DNA from: Hirsutella rhossiliensis
Taxonomy: Eukaryota; Ascomycota; Sordariomycetes; Hypocreales; Ophiocordycipitaceae
Length of the DNA stretch: 64,000 bases
Assembly: GCF_020360975.1 (NCBI RefSeq)
Contig: NW_025408672.1
Span: forward strand, 2,108,001-2,172,000
Direction: 5' to 3'
In this document: positions 25,460-37,755 of the stretch, piece by piece
How the letters are laid out: every line of letters starts with the position of its first letter
Numbering within the stretch: the stretch's first letter is position 1
Program-made: the position numbers and the translations under genes
The notes under the pieces: model-generated
Told to the model about the DNA's origin: nothing
The model's database searches: none
What the model saw: only the letters and a program-made list of their open reading frames with translations

Positions 25460-25829
25460 GGCTTTTATCGTAAAGCGTAGCTTAATTTTATAGTTCTTAA
25501 AGATATCCTATAGTAAGAGGGACCTAGGAAGCTAAAAAACCGGTTTTAAAGAAGGAGCTAAAAGGAGGTATAAAAAGGAAGGTAGGGGTAAGAAGGGAAG
25601 TAAAAGTAGTAATAGCTTCTTATAAAGGTAGCGAGAGATAAGATAGATATACTAGTAACGGCTAGAAAAGAGGGGGAAAACTAGTAAAAAGCTTAGTAGT
25701 TAAGAGGATATTAATAGCTTCTTTAAGTAGGATCTTTTTTATTAATCGAGATACTAAATAAGTATAAAGAGGGGCGTTAAATAAAAGAAAGAAAGATAAT
25801 TAAAGTAATATAATAATTACTCTTAAGCC
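25460..25829 (+). mobile_element. Copia-type LTR, left part, split by a LINE
   Basis: Same LTR family as 13270. It is interrupted after AATAATTACTCTT by the LINE copy and resumes at about 26727 (CTACTCCCTTACTAT), ending near 26862. Confidence 0.72.
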
Positions 25830-26726
25830 GCTATAAGGAAGGTTATAAGTCTTTTAAACCTAGCTATATATATTAAAAGGCTCTTATCTAGCTTAGAAGC
25901 TTTTTATAATATATAGCTATACTAGTACCTTAGCTACCTAAGGATCTTTAATAATAAGCTAGCTAACTAGCTAGCTAAAAGAGCCTTAAGGGCCCTTACC
26001 TAAGGGACCCCTTTAGTTTTTATTAGCTACTTATAAAGAAAGGTCTAGTAAGCTATTAAGGACTATTAAAAGGGACTTTAAGCTACTAAGGCGGCTAAAG
26101 GCCTTAAGGGTAAGGGCTTAGGTAAGTACTATATAATTATTTAAAAGACCCCTTACCTAGCCCTTAGCTTAGAAAAGGACCTTATAAAGAGGCTTAGGCC
26201 GACCCTCTTAGCTTTTTACTAGCTTCTTTTTAAGGCTAGCTTTTTAGTTTCCTTCTTAAAAAAGATAAATAAGGTAGACTAAGATAACTACTATTATAAC
26301 TAAAGAAGGTATATAGCTAAGTACCTTATCTTAAGGTATATAAACTATAAGAGGGAAAGAAAGGTCTTTTACTAGACCTTTAAGAGATAAAAGAAGGCCC
26401 TTAGCTTACTTATTCTTTATAGCTTTAAGGAAGGAAGGGAACCCCTTTTAACCTTCTTAGCTAAAATAAAGATAGGGATAGCTAAGTAGTTTAAAAAGGA
26501 GTAACCTAATAGCCCTAGGGCCTTTAAGGGGAAAAATTACTATATAAGAAGAACTAAACTAACCTTTCCTTTATTATTACCTTTATAGTTACCCTTTCCT
26601 TAATTAGTTATAAGCCCTAAGGCTTTATAACTAGCTAGGACTACTAATAAAGGCATAGGCTATTACTAGCCTTACTATAGCCCTAAAGGCTATATATAAG
26701 TAATAATATAAAAAACTTTTTTAACT
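25830..26726 (+). mobile_element. 5'-truncated LINE (Tad1-like), RIPed
   Basis: Non-LTR retrotransposon 3' end. Near 26290-26360 the frame reads YYYYN.RRYIAKYLILRY, where Tyr stands at positions expected to be Cys and His. This fits the C-terminal zinc motif that follows RNase H in Tad1-clade LINEs (clade inferred). It ends in an A-rich tail and lies inside a Copia-type LTR, with similar TAAYTACTC sequences on both sides as the likely duplication. A second copy lies inverted at 46733-47690. Confidence 0.7.
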
Positions 26727-26862
26727 ACTCCCTTACTATATTTACTACCTTTATAAGAATTAAACCCTTTTACCTTACTTATTTAACCCTTTACTTTTAA
26801 TTTTACCTTTATATATTTTATATATACTTTTTATATCTCTTTTTATAAGACTTTATATATAT
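26727..26862 (+). mobile_element. Copia-type LTR, right part
   Basis: Continuation of the LTR split by the LINE. It contains the uninterrupted CTTTACTTTTAATTTTACC, which serves as the empty-site reference for the Gypsy insertion at 13639. Confidence 0.72.
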
Positions 26863-26869
26863 AGCTTAT

Positions 26870-27180
26870 AATACTATCCTTCCTTTAAGTATACTTAAAG
26901 ACTTTATAAAAGCGCGGATTATTTAATTAAATCTTCTTTTTAATTATAATTAATTTAAATATTTATTTTCCCTTTTTAAAGTAAAGTTTACTTATTATAT
27001 AACTTTAATAAAGATAAAGAAGTATAAAGTAAAGAAATCTCTAAGGCTTATATTAATAGCCTAAGACCCTTAAAGCTATAAATAAAACTAATAATTAGAT
27101 AATTATATAGTTAATTACCTTATTAATCCTTAGCTATATAATATATTTACTTTAAGTATATACCCTCGTCCTTATTTAAG
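26870..27180 (+). repeat. Dispersed repeat D, copy 1
   Basis: About 310 bp shared in direct orientation with 47700-48020 (for example the TAATAATTAGATAATTA and GAAATCTCTAAGRCTTATAT segments). The family is not recognised. In both places it lies close to a LINE relic. Confidence 0.6.
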
Positions 27181-27245
27181 TAGCGAGGCTATAAGGGCAG
27201 TAGTAGCGCTACTAAGACTATTAACTATTATAAAGTAAGTAAAGG

Positions 27246-27733
27246 TATTCTTATAAAGAGAGATATAAGAAGTATATAAAAATATATAAAGGTGAAATTA
27301 AAAATAAGGGGTTAGATAGGTAGGGTAGAGAGATTTAACTCTTATAGGGGCAGTAATTACGGTAGGGGAATAATTATTATATTGCCTTAATTATCCTTCT
27401 TTCCTCTATCTAACGCCCCTCTTTATACCTATCTAGCATCTTAATTAATTAAGAAGATCCTACTTAAAGAAGCTACTAATATCCTTTTAACTACCGAGCT
27501 TTTTACTAGGTTTTCCCCTCTTTTCTAGCCGTTGCCGGTATATCTATCTTATCTTTCGCTACCTCTATAGGAAGCTATCGCTACTTCTACTTCCCCTTAT
27601 ACCCCTACCCTCCTTTCTATACCTCTTTTTAGCTCCTTCTTCCTTCTTTTATACTAGGTGTTTTTAGCTTCCTTAGTCCCTCGTACTAAGGGATATCTCC
27701 GAGAACTACGAAATTAAGCTACGCTTCGTAATA
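27246..27733 (-). mobile_element. Copia-type 3' LTR of the minus-strand relic
   Basis: 488 bp. Its right edge touches CCCCCTTAGCTATAG, the complement of a polypurine tract, so the element reads on the minus strand and this is its 3' LTR. Confidence 0.8.
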
Positions 27734-29712
27734 TACCCCCTTAGCTATAGCCTGCCCCTTAAGGGCATAGCTAATACGGCTTCGGGCTAGTAAGCGTATA
27801 GAGGAGGTTCTTAGCTCTATACTTCTCCCTTTACTTAAGGAAAGTAAGGGCCCTTTTAGGTCCCTAGGCTCTTTTAGACCTACTTAAGAAATAGGGGCCT
27901 AAAGAGGGGAAAGTCCTATAAGAAAGGGGGGCCTTCTTAAAAGGGAAAAAACCTAATTAAAATAGGGGGGCCCTTTAAAGGGAAAATCCTCTTCCTTTTC
28001 TTTAGCTATAAACGTTACCTTCTCGTATATACTATTAGCTCCTCTCGTAGACTCTTAAGGCGGGCCTCTAAGGATAGCTTTTCTCGAACGTCTTTTAGCT
28101 TAATTTACTATAAAAAGATAGCTAGCTTTTACTTCGGTAAGGGCTTCGTAAGACCGTCGGCTTTTATCGATACTATTAGAACCTAACGGACGGAAATAAG
28201 TCCCTTTTAGACTTCTTAGCGTAACTAATACTAGTAGGTATCGATATACTATAGCTAGGTCGATAGCTTACTATTTTCCTCTATAAGAATTCGTATAGTC
28301 TATATATTATTATATTCTATAGCTAATAGGGACGGAATTTATAGTCGTAAAAATATAAGTAGCCGGCTAAGGAAAATCGCTTCCTTTAACGCTTTTAAAA
28401 GAGCTAGTAGCTCTGCCTCTATACTTAATATAGTAATAGTAGCTTACCTTAAAGCTCTCTAAGTAATAGTTCCTCTAAAAAGGGATATAATATACCCCTA
28501 TAAGCTCTTTCTATCTAAGGAATTATCTATAAAGGACGAATCGCTTAAATAGAGGAAGATTTCGGTAGCTAATTTCTTCCTTTCCTACCCTCCTAAGCGT
28601 AGACTATATAATCTCGTTAAATAGAGATAAAGGATAGCTCGGTCTACTACTTCTTAATGCCTAGGGCTAGGATTCTAGTTATACCTAGCTAGCTAGGAGA
28701 CCGTAAAAGAGATATCCGGTTTAGTAGAAATAGCTAAAAAAAGTAGGGAGCCTACCTTTTATTAATATTAGTGTTTCTCTTACTCCTTAGCTTAAAAGGA
28801 CGGATTAGGTAAAAGCTCTTTATTTAATATAGGCGTAGAGGGAAGCTTCTTTTCGAGGGAATTAGGAAGGAATTTATAAGCGACCTTATCGATATAGGCG
28901 TCCTAGGTAAGCTAGATAGTCTATTAAGACCTATTTTAAAGGATTTATATCCCTAGGAACTACTTTAGCTCCCTTAGCCTAGTTATCTTATACCTTTATT
29001 ATAGGCCTTATATAGCCTCCCTAGTAATAGCTTCTTCCTCTTTTAGGTAGGCCTAGATAATATTATCGATATAAAAGAAGACTATAATTTTACCCTTCTA
29101 TATTATATATAGTTCCTAAGGGACTTTCCTAAAGCCTAGGGCTTTAAGGGAACCTATTAAATACTATTACTTAAGAAGGGGTAATCTTTATAGTCCGTAT
29201 AAAGCTTTCCTAAGCTATAGAACCTTTCCTAGCTTTTAGAAGCCTAGTAGAAGGCGTATATAGATAACTTCTTCTTCCTTAAGTAAGTAGTTAATAAAGG
29301 CGTTAACTATATCTATTTAATCGAGCTCGAGGTCGAATTCTACTACTATAGCTATAAGGGTCTAAAAAGATATCCCTACTAAGGTAGTTGCCTTAGTAGG
29401 TAAATCCCCTTTTTCCTATTAATTCCTATAGATAACTAGCCGGGCTTTATACTTTTAAAGGAAGCTATATTTATTAGACTTATAAATAAAGACTTACTTA
29501 TAGCTAAGGACCTATTTTCCTCTTACCTTTTCCTTAAGGACCTCTTTAAAAGACCCTATCTCTTTATATAAGGCTAGGTAATCTTTCTAGGCCTAGAAAA
29601 ACTTATCTCTAAAAGGGTGTCTTTCTAGCTTCTTTTAGTTTACTAGTAGGTCCGGGAGGTCTCTTTTATATACCTTCCTTACTAATAGTAGCTTAAAAAG
29701 CTAGCCTATTAT
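27734..29712 (-). pseudogene. Copia-type pol relic, minus strand
   Basis: RIPed reverse transcriptase and RNase H of a Ty1/Copia-type element. The complement around 29050-29070 reads FFYIDNI, a mutated form of the Y-V-D-D motif of Copia. It is the inverted counterpart of 31075-31891 plus 37983-38894. A solo LTR is inserted at its upstream side (29713-30409), and the frame continues beyond. Confidence 0.75.
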
Positions 29713-30409
29713 TATAAGAATATACCCTTATATTCCTATTTTACTGTTATAAAGAAATAATAGGTATAGGGAGGCTTTATAGAATAAGCTAGTAAAAAGA
29801 GGCTCTATAATATAGTCTAAGGGAATAATCCTTAAAAGATAAAGACCTCTACTAGATATCTATACCTTCCTCTAGGAAAAGCGGGTCAGGATAAGCATAT
29901 CCTTACAAACAAAAATATGCATAAAATGCATAAGTCAATTACGAGCAGAACGAATACCCTATGGCCTATTTTGGCCTAGCGGTTCCAAAGATAATCGCGA
30001 TACGAGAATAGGTAGGGCATAGAACATTCTAGTTAAATCCACTACTCATGCTAGAACCCATAGTCTTACGTTAACCATAACGCCACAATCAGACCACCTA
30101 CTAAGTTAAGAAGATATACTATAGATAGAGCCTTTTAAGAACTATCGAATGTGCTAGAAAGCTGACTAATTAGTCTACTAGTAGGCGAGCAATGGTCTAT
30201 AAAAGACGAAGGATTTCCCTAGGAGTAGTAGATAGAATAAGTAAGTTCGCATGTATCTTTTACAACGCTATTCTTTTAATATATTATTCAGCCCCTTATA
30301 TGTTCGTTATAAATTCCGGACGAAATCCTACCCTATACTCCTTCGACCGATCTTTCCGCTTACGTTATCGATTACCCGATTCTACGCTTATTGCATATAC
30401 CTTCTTATA
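29713..30409 (+). mobile_element. Solo LTR, ~695-bp family, copy 3
   Basis: Flanked by ATTAT (29708-29712) and ACTAT (30410-30414), equal except for one C/T difference. It is less RIPed than copies 1 and 2: it still has TGCATAAAATGCATAAG, and for this reason holds a chance open frame at 30192-30410. Confidence 0.82.
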
Positions 30410-31074
30410 ACTATAAATGCTTTATAAGAACCGTCTTCTATAGGCGTAAGATAAAAGTTAGAAAAACGATCGAAATAAGGGAGAGGTTAGTCTTCTTTTA
30501 TATCGGGCCCTATACCTTCCTTTACTTCTCTAAGTAGGGATAAATAAGTAGTTAGGTAATCCCTTAAGAGAGGTACCTTTCCTACCCCCTTAAGGGTCGA
30601 GACGGGAAGACTAACGGAGAAAGCTACTTCTAGATCTTCTTCTTACGTAGGAGGAGGCGTAGGGAGGTAGGCGTATTCTAGCTCTACCGCTTTCCTATAG
30701 TTTCCTTCTTCGTCTAGATTATCTAATCTAGCAGCTTCCTCTTCTTTAAAGTTAGCGTTATCCTCGACTACTTTAACGTCGGTTTCTTCTTTTATTTCCT
30801 CGTTTAGGGCCTCTTCTTATAACTATTAAGAAGGGGGGATTTAGATCTTTTAAATTAGCTAACGTTATAAGAGTAAGAGGGGCTATTAATCCCTCTTTCT
30901 ATTAAAGAAGCTAGATTCATCGAAAATTATATCCCTAGTTAAAATAACCTTCTATAAAAGAGGAATCTAGATCTAAAAGATATTCGTAAAGTATAACTAA
31001 TAAGGTAACTAATAAAGGCTCTAGGATTAAGCTTTCTTTTCTTCTTCCTTTTTAACTATATATCGGTAGTTATA
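30410..31074 (-). pseudogene. Copia-type relic, region upstream of reverse transcriptase
   Basis: Continues the minus-strand Copia relic past the solo LTR. The complement reads as a Glu/Asp/Pro-rich linker-like peptide, as found between integrase and reverse transcriptase in Copia polyproteins. It stays unusually GC-containing. The join to the plus-strand copy lies near 31075. Confidence 0.55.
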
Positions 31075-31891
31075 GTATATACCTACTTCCTTTAAAAGTA
31101 TAAGGCCTAGCTAGTTATCTACGGGAACTAGTAGGAAAAAGGGGATCTTCCTACTAAGGCAACTACCTTAGTAGGGATATCTTTTTAGACCCTTATAGCT
31201 ATAGTAGTAGAATTCGACCTCGAACTTAATTAGATAGATATAGTTAACGCCTTTATTAACTGCCTACTTAAGGAAGAAGAAGTTATCTATATACGCCTTC
31301 TACTAAGCTTCTAATAGCTAGGAAAGGTTCTATATCTTAGGAAAGCTCTATATAGACTATAAAGATTACCCTTTCTTTAGTAATAGTATTTAACCGGTTC
31401 CCTTAAAGCCCTAGGCTTTAAGAAAGTCCCTTAGGAACTATATATAATATAGAAGGGTAAAATTATAGTCTTTTTCTACGTCGACGATATTATCTAGGCC
31501 TACTTAAAAGAGGAAGAAGTAACTATTAGGGAGGCTATAAAAGGCCTATAATAAAGGTAAAAGATAACTAGGCTAAGGGAGCTAAAATAGTTCCTAGGGA
31601 TACGAATCTTTTAAAATAGGTCCTATTAAACTATCTAGCTTACTTAGGACGCCTATATCGATAAGGTCGCTTATAAATTCCTCCTTAATTCCCTCGAAAA
31701 GAAGCTTCCCTCTACGCCTATATTAGATAAAGAGCTTTTACTTAATCCGTCCTTTTAAGCTAGGGAGTAAGAAAAACACTAATATTAATAAAAGGTAGGC
31801 TCCTTGCTTTTTTTAGTATTTCTACTAGACCGGATATCTTTTTTACGGTCTCCTAGCTAGCTAGGTATAACTTAAATCCCAGCCCTAGGCA
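31075..31891 (+). pseudogene. Copia-type reverse transcriptase relic, plus strand
   Basis: Plus-strand copy opposing the one at 27734-29712. VNAF.N..L.EEEV is readable near 31235-31280 and FFYVDDI near 31480, the Copia reverse transcriptase motif with both Asp codons kept. It is cut by the young Gypsy at 31892 and resumes at 37983. Confidence 0.8.
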
Positions 31892-31896
31892 TTAAG

Positions 31897-32118
31897 TGTT
31901 ACGGCCAGGCACATACGAGCCTTGACGGCTATAAAGATGTATTGGCACTATGAACAAAGACTCAAAGCTAAGGAGCAAGAAAGGAAGACTAGACTACACG
32001 ACCGAGCGGGCCCTTATATAGACACGAGGTCGCGCGTGGGCACGTGATGCTGCTTGGGCACGTGACACTGGTGAGGTTCTGCGCTGGCGGCTCTACGCCG
32101 GCGCCCAGGGTCGTGACA
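31897..32118 (-). repeat. 3' LTR of young Gypsy
   Basis: 222 bp, identical by eye to 37756-37977. It has TG...CA ends. Confidence 0.94.
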
Positions 32119-32158
32119 CTACCCCCCGTCTAAGGCCTTGATATGCGTATCAAGGTAG

Positions 32159-35100
32159 TCAGTCGTGGCGGCGGGTTCTTGGTTTCACGGCTTTCTCTGC
32201 TGTGTCGTCATCGTCTCGTTCCTCGCAGCCCTCCTCCGCTGCAGCACATTCGATCCAGTATTGCAGGTTGACGGGTGGGCCTGCTGCGTCCGGATGTTCA
32301 TCGTGGAAAATCTTCAATGCCATTGGTGCGTTACGGAAATTCCTAGCCGGGTACCAGGTCTCATCAGGGTCACATCCCTTCCATAAGACCTGGTATTCCA
32401 GTCGTCGACTCCTACCGGTTACTCGAGACTGCTGGACTTGATCAACCTCCCACTCGGGTTCTCCGTTGATCTCCTCGGGTGGCGGAGGTGACTGGATCTG
32501 CTGGGGCAAGGGTTATCGGCTGCTTTTCGAAGACGGTCGGCGTGGAATAGGTTCTTCATTTTGTACGACTCGGGCAGCTGCAGTACGTAGCTATGACCGC
32601 GTTCTTCCAGGATTACGAACGGACCTGACCATTGGTTATCTAGCCGAGTAGTCGGAGCGTTCGTGGCGAAGCCTTTCCTGCTGAGAAAACTCGGTCACCG
32701 ATGGCAAAGTCGGTTGGTCGTCGTTTCCTATTAGCCTGTTCCTTCTGACGTTCTTGAGCGGCGGTGGCAGCATTCCTGGCGTCTTCCTGGGTTTCCTGGG
32801 CGGTCTGCACAAGTTCCCTAGCTCTGGCGGCGGGTCCGGTGGCAGCGGTCTTGTCAGTCGGGGGCAGTGACAGGGGGTTCCGGATATCTCGGCCTAGGGC
32901 TACTTTTAACGGTGCCATGTCGATGGAAGAGTGCCAAGACGAGTTATGGGCGAAGTCGAGGGCGGGCAGCAGGGAACTCCAGTTATCTTGATGCTTCGTC
33001 ACGTAGAATCGTAGCTTTTGATCTAGGTATTGATTTGTAACTTCTACCCCCCTTGGGTCTGAGGGTGTAGGGAGCTTCCATGACGATGCTTCGTTCCGTG
33101 AGCCGGTTAATCTCTGCGAGGAAGGCAGAAATAAACTGTCCAGCGTTGTCAGAAATCCATACGAGGGCATACCGAAGAAACGATAGAGGTAGCGGAAGTA
33201 GCGGCTAGCTAAGACTTCTGCCGTATCGTTTTTCTTTCCTGGGAGCGTGGCGATAATCCGGCTTAGCTTGCAGACGAAGGTCCAAACATAGTCATATCCG
33301 TAACGGTCTTTCGGCATATCCTTCCCGTCACATTCGACGTGCTCCCAAACAGAGGTCGGTACGGGCAGTGGATGGAGCAGTCCAGGGGTCTTGTCTCGAG
33401 GGGTTTGTTGCGGCGGCAGTCGTGGCAGTTCCGAATATAACGACGGATATCCTCCTTCATCCTTGGCCAGTAGAAGTCTCGTTGGAGCAGCTTGATCACC
33501 TTGTTCTGTCCGGCGTGAGCGAAGATCTGGGGTTCGTGGGCTTCGCGAATGAGCGCGGTCTGAAGAAACGTCTGCTTGTCTGAGGTCTGGGCTGGTACGA
33601 CCAGGTGTGTTCCATGGGTACCGAGGTCTTGGAGGAGGTTCTCCTGGCGGATCAACGAAACGAGTTCGGCTCCCTTCGGGACCGAGTTCGGGTCTAGTTC
33701 TGGGCGGTCTTGATCGGGCGTCTGCTGTATCCCTCGGTCTTCTGGGGTCTGTAGGGCACTCGTGGCCCTCAGAACTAATGGTCTAGTAGGCTTAGGTTCG
33801 GGACTAAAGTTCTGAGGGGGCAGGTTGCCGGCGGCCGTAGGGTCTAGAGAGTCGGTCGCGAAGCCTAGCCTTTCCGGAGGGATCAGGGTCACCGTGCGTT
33901 CCTCGGCTTCCCGGGCCTTTACGGTAGGGAGCTCCGCTGTCTTCCTGGAGAGGGCATCGGCGACTACGTTCAGTCGACCGGGGCGGTAGAGGAAACGGAT
34001 GTCGAACTGGGCGAGAAAGTCGGACCATCTGATCTGTCGTACCGAGAGCAGGCGCTTCGTAGAGAAATGGACTAAGGCTTCGTGATCGGTGATCACATCG
34101 AACTTCTGGCCTAAGAGCTCTGGGTAGAAGTGCTCTAGACTCTGTACGACGGCGAGGAGCTCTCGATCTTGGATTGGGTAGGCTCGCTCGGCCGGGGTCA
34201 TGGTCTTAGAGAAGAATCCAACGGGCTTCCAGGTCTGATCAGGCTGTTCCTGCCATAGAACACCAGCTGTGGCATTCCGGGAGGCATCGGTCTCCAGTCG
34301 GGTCGGCAGTTCTGGTCTAAAGAAGGCGAGGACCGGGGCTTCGATAGCCAGGCGCTTGAGTTGATCAAATGCTTCGCGTTGCTCCGGGCCCATCACAAAG
34401 GCAACATCCTTCTTAAGCAACCGGTTCAAGGGTTCTGCCACTCCGGAGGCGTGGTAGCAGAAAACACGGATGAAGTTGCATAGGCCAACGAATGATCGGA
34501 TCGCGGTGCGGTCTCGGAGGTCTTCAAACTTCCAGTCTTGTATCGATCGAACTTTCCGAGGGTCGACACTAAGGCCCACACCGGCTTCAAGCAGAACGCC
34601 GAGGTAGTCAACCTTGGTCACGTTAAATCTAGACTTCTTGATGTCTCCTGGGGGATGGCCTGATGGAGTCGCCAGATCACTTCTTGACAGTCTTTCCAGT
34701 GGTCTTCTTCTTTATCCGAGTAGATCAGGACGTCATCTGCGTAGGCGCTGGCGCACCGGTCGAGGAGATCGTGAAGCTGCGCGTTGATAAACTGCTGGAA
34801 CCAGGCGGGACCTACCTTCAGACCGAACGGGAGGACTTTCCAGCGGAAAGTTCCGAAACGGGTGCGAAAGGCGGTCAAATACTCGAGTCAGGGTCCATGC
34901 GGAGACGGTGGAAGGCCTGGATCACATCGATCTTCGTGAAGCGTTGAGCTTCACGGCAACCAAAGCAGTACCTTCGAGGGACGGAGCGGGCGTGATGCGA
35001 CTTTTAAGATGATCGTTCATCCAACGGTAGTCGATGCAGAAGCGGCGGGCGGTCGTGTTCGGTTTCGGAGCGAAGAGGACGGATGCGGCGTGCGGGCTCG

Positions 35101-35215
35101 GGTCGGGGTCGATGAAGGCTATCTCCGGGGGGGATCGACAGTCTCTTTTTCTTGAGGCAGATACTTTACGGGGGGGCGGGACGATGGGGTCCTGTCGGCG
35201 AAAGAGGCTTCTCAA
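32159..35215 (-). pseudogene. pol of the young Gypsy (RT, RNase H, integrase, chromodomain), frameshifted
   Basis: Reading the minus strand from 35215 downward: reverse transcriptase palm (CIDYRWMN near 35035; ASAYADDVLIYSD near 34735 with both catalytic Asp), RNase H (TDASRNATAGVLWQ near 34280), the integrase zinc finger with H..H..C..C in the AHAGQ...CHDCRR stretch near 33430-33510, integrase core (32640-33317), and a chromodomain near 32290-32480 (YQVLWKGCDPDETWYPA). These lie in at least five different frame segments, with breaks near 34925, 34880, 34620, 33300, 32660 and 32510. Codon content is normal and RIP is not the cause. The copy is probably non-autonomous, or indel errors remain in the assembly. 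Confidence 0.85.
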
Positions 35216-35336
35216 GCTCTAGGACTACATCGTGACCGGGTCGGCTCGAAGGTAGGGTGTGGGCCTCTTTCTTCGAGAAGAATCCTCTAGATGGGTGAGC
35301 TGGGGCGGTAGACGACTACGGACACAAGCAACATGC

Positions 35337-37488
35337 TCAGGGTCTTCTCCTGAGGGAACGGAATGCTTTGTCCCTGGTAGGTCTTCTGATCCGGGAGACT
35401 TTAGCAACGGTTCGAGCACTAGGGACGGTCTGGTCAAGGCCGGAGCTTGGCTCGAGCTGGACTGGATCCCGGGGCATCAACGGTTCGAGTTCGTTCCACT
35501 GTTCGAATCTCTCGTGAGACTCTACTTGGCAGACCAGGGCGTTAATCAGGGCTTGATCTTCGGAGGCTTGGACCGAGGCGACGGAGACGAAGTCGGTAGC
35601 AGGGGCGGTCGTGAGCTGAAAACGGACAGACTTCTTGGCAGACGGAGACTTGGACTGAAACGACGGAGACGGAGTCGGTAACGGGGTCGGGACAGAGGCC
35701 GGAGGAGCTTGATCAGAGCGGCGCCAGTTCTTGTGGAGGATCCGGTAGCGTTTCTCCTCTTTCTCGAGCAGGCGGTTCCGCCTCTCAGCGTCGGCCTGGA
35801 TCTTAGGGTCGATCCGACCCGAGCGGGGCTTGACGAGAGAGCTGGATCGTCGGGAGAACTTGGCGAGGGCAGGAAGATCATCTGGCCAGATGATCTGTCG
35901 GGCGGCGCAGTCAAGCAGGAGGCGCTTCTCCCGCATCCAGAAAAGACCGATAAAGATATCATGGCCACACTCAGCTATATCAAATGTCTCGTTTGCGAAC
36001 GAACGGCCATCGATGACGAAAGTGGCGACCAGCTGTTTCTGGATATAGCCGGCTGGCTTTCCACGGAAGTCTTGGAGGGGAATCCGACTCGGGAGCTCCT
36101 TAATCTGGGCTCCGAGTCTTTGGGCGGCGGACTGGGCGAAGGTTGGGCTAACCAGCAAACGGGTTTCGGCTCCGGTATCACAGAGGGAGCGGGCAGGTAA
36201 GCTCACACCATCCACTTGGACTTGACTTGGCAGAGTGAATGACTTGCTAGACCTACTCGCTATCTGTGACACCTTAGGGACCATCAAGGAGTCTTGTGAT
36301 GGTCCTATTCGTTTCCGAATCTTGATCAGAGTCGTTGGCAGGGACAGGGACGGAGGCGACACGGGAGACAGCATGGGTGCGGTCGGGACAGTCGCGAGAG
36401 AGGTGCCCTGTTTTCCACAAATAAAGCAGGTGCCATTATCCCAATGGACCCTTTTCTCATCGTCGGTCAAGGCTCTGCCAGCATCACGCGAGGTGATAAG
36501 GGTCGAGCCGGTCTTGTTCGGAGTCTTGGCGGTAGTCGGAGCAGTCTTAGTCGGCGCGCGGCGAGATCGGTCGGAAGAGCGGGAGTCCTGTGTCTGCCTC
36601 ATACTCCTCTTCTGGCAGTGGACAGCGTCCTTAATGAACCCACAGAAAACCTCGTAGGTCACGGACTCGTCACGGGTCTTGGTCAAGAGGCTGTTATCTA
36701 GGTTGGCCGGGATGTGCTGCCACAAGGTATGCTTCATCTGGTCCTCGGCACACGACCGGTCGCAGTTAAGTAGTCAAATTCCGCAAGGAAGTCCACAATG
36801 TCGGTCTTCCCATTCACGGTAAACTGGAGGCGTTGCAGGCGGTCAAGAGCCTCGGAAAGCTCATTCGGATTGCCATAGGCGGACTCGAGGGCTTGGATCA
36901 TCTCTGCCACTCCAGAGAAGGGTCGAGTGTCAGAGGAGAAGCGGGTTTCAAGTGCTCGGCGGGCTTTTCCCTCGAGCAGGTTATACAGACAGACCATCCG
37001 GCTGTTCTCAGTCCGGAAGGTTCGCACGTCTTCGTCAAATTTGTTCTTTATGCTCAGGATGAAGGAATGGAACTCGTCCTTCTTTCCTGAGAACGTCGCG
37101 AGGCCTTGATGCGCGATTTGGCGGCGTCGCTGTACTCGGGGTTCTTGCCCTCTGGGAAGGGGGCAAAAACAGGCCAGGCAGCTTTGCCTGTTGGTCGGAA
37201 GGCCGGGCCATTTGGGCCGGCAAAAGCAGTCGAGGGCTCCCGGTGCTGTCGATTTGATTCAACAGACGGAGAGCGTTCATTTAGACGGGCCGTTAAGGCC
37301 GCAATCTGTTCCCTCATCTCGCGGATGAGAGCGTCTTGGGGGCTCGGGGCAGCCATGGCTACTATTTCGGATTCAGTGGCTTGGCCAGCAAGCCGGGTGG
37401 AACGGCGAGGCTGATCAGAGGGCAGGGCTTCCTCGGATATCATAGTCGCGAGGTGATAGGTGTCGGAAATGATACCACGCGGAATCAC
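35337..37488 (-). pseudogene. gag and protease of the young Gypsy, frameshifted
   Basis: Gag starts near 37488 and continues through segments 37488-37054, 37027-36734 and 36737-35337, joined by two frame changes near 37080 and 36750. The last segment holds a zinc-knuckle start (CFICGKQG near 36415) whose second half is out of frame with the expected H and C, and an aspartic protease motif LCDTGAE near 36180. A Ser/Pro/Lys-rich linker follows. A role in capsid formation and polyprotein cutting is family knowledge; this copy is unlikely to make a full product. Confidence 0.8.
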
Positions 37489-37489
37489 G

Positions 37490-37680
37490 GTCAGATGCCT
37501 GCACGAGCAGGGACGGTCGGAGGTCAGACGGGACGAATCCCTTGGTCGGAACGGTTGGTCGGACGGCTACACACACGCGTAGTCTTGGTCGGAACGGACG
37601 TGATCTCAGCCTTGAGGATCACTTGGTCGGTGGTCGGAGTCTTGGTCGGAACGGTCAGAACGGATGCGCTGGATTTACGT
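37490..37680. repeat. GGTCGGA-type short repeats in the Gypsy leader
   Basis: Between the 5' LTR and gag, the motif CTTGGTCGGAACGG and shorter GGTCGGA forms occur about eight times. They lie in the untranslated leader of the minus-strand element. Confidence 0.7.
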
Positions 37681-37755
37681 CAGGCGCGTGTGACGTGAAA
37701 GCTCGGTGCCTATTTGCTTAATCGCTGGCAAGCGATCTTATTGAGCTTTGAGTAG

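Noticed and set aside
30192..30410. 72-codon frame MVYKRRRISLGVV...
   Set aside because: Lies wholly inside solo LTR copy 3 and recurs mutated in the other LTR copies. It is not a gene.
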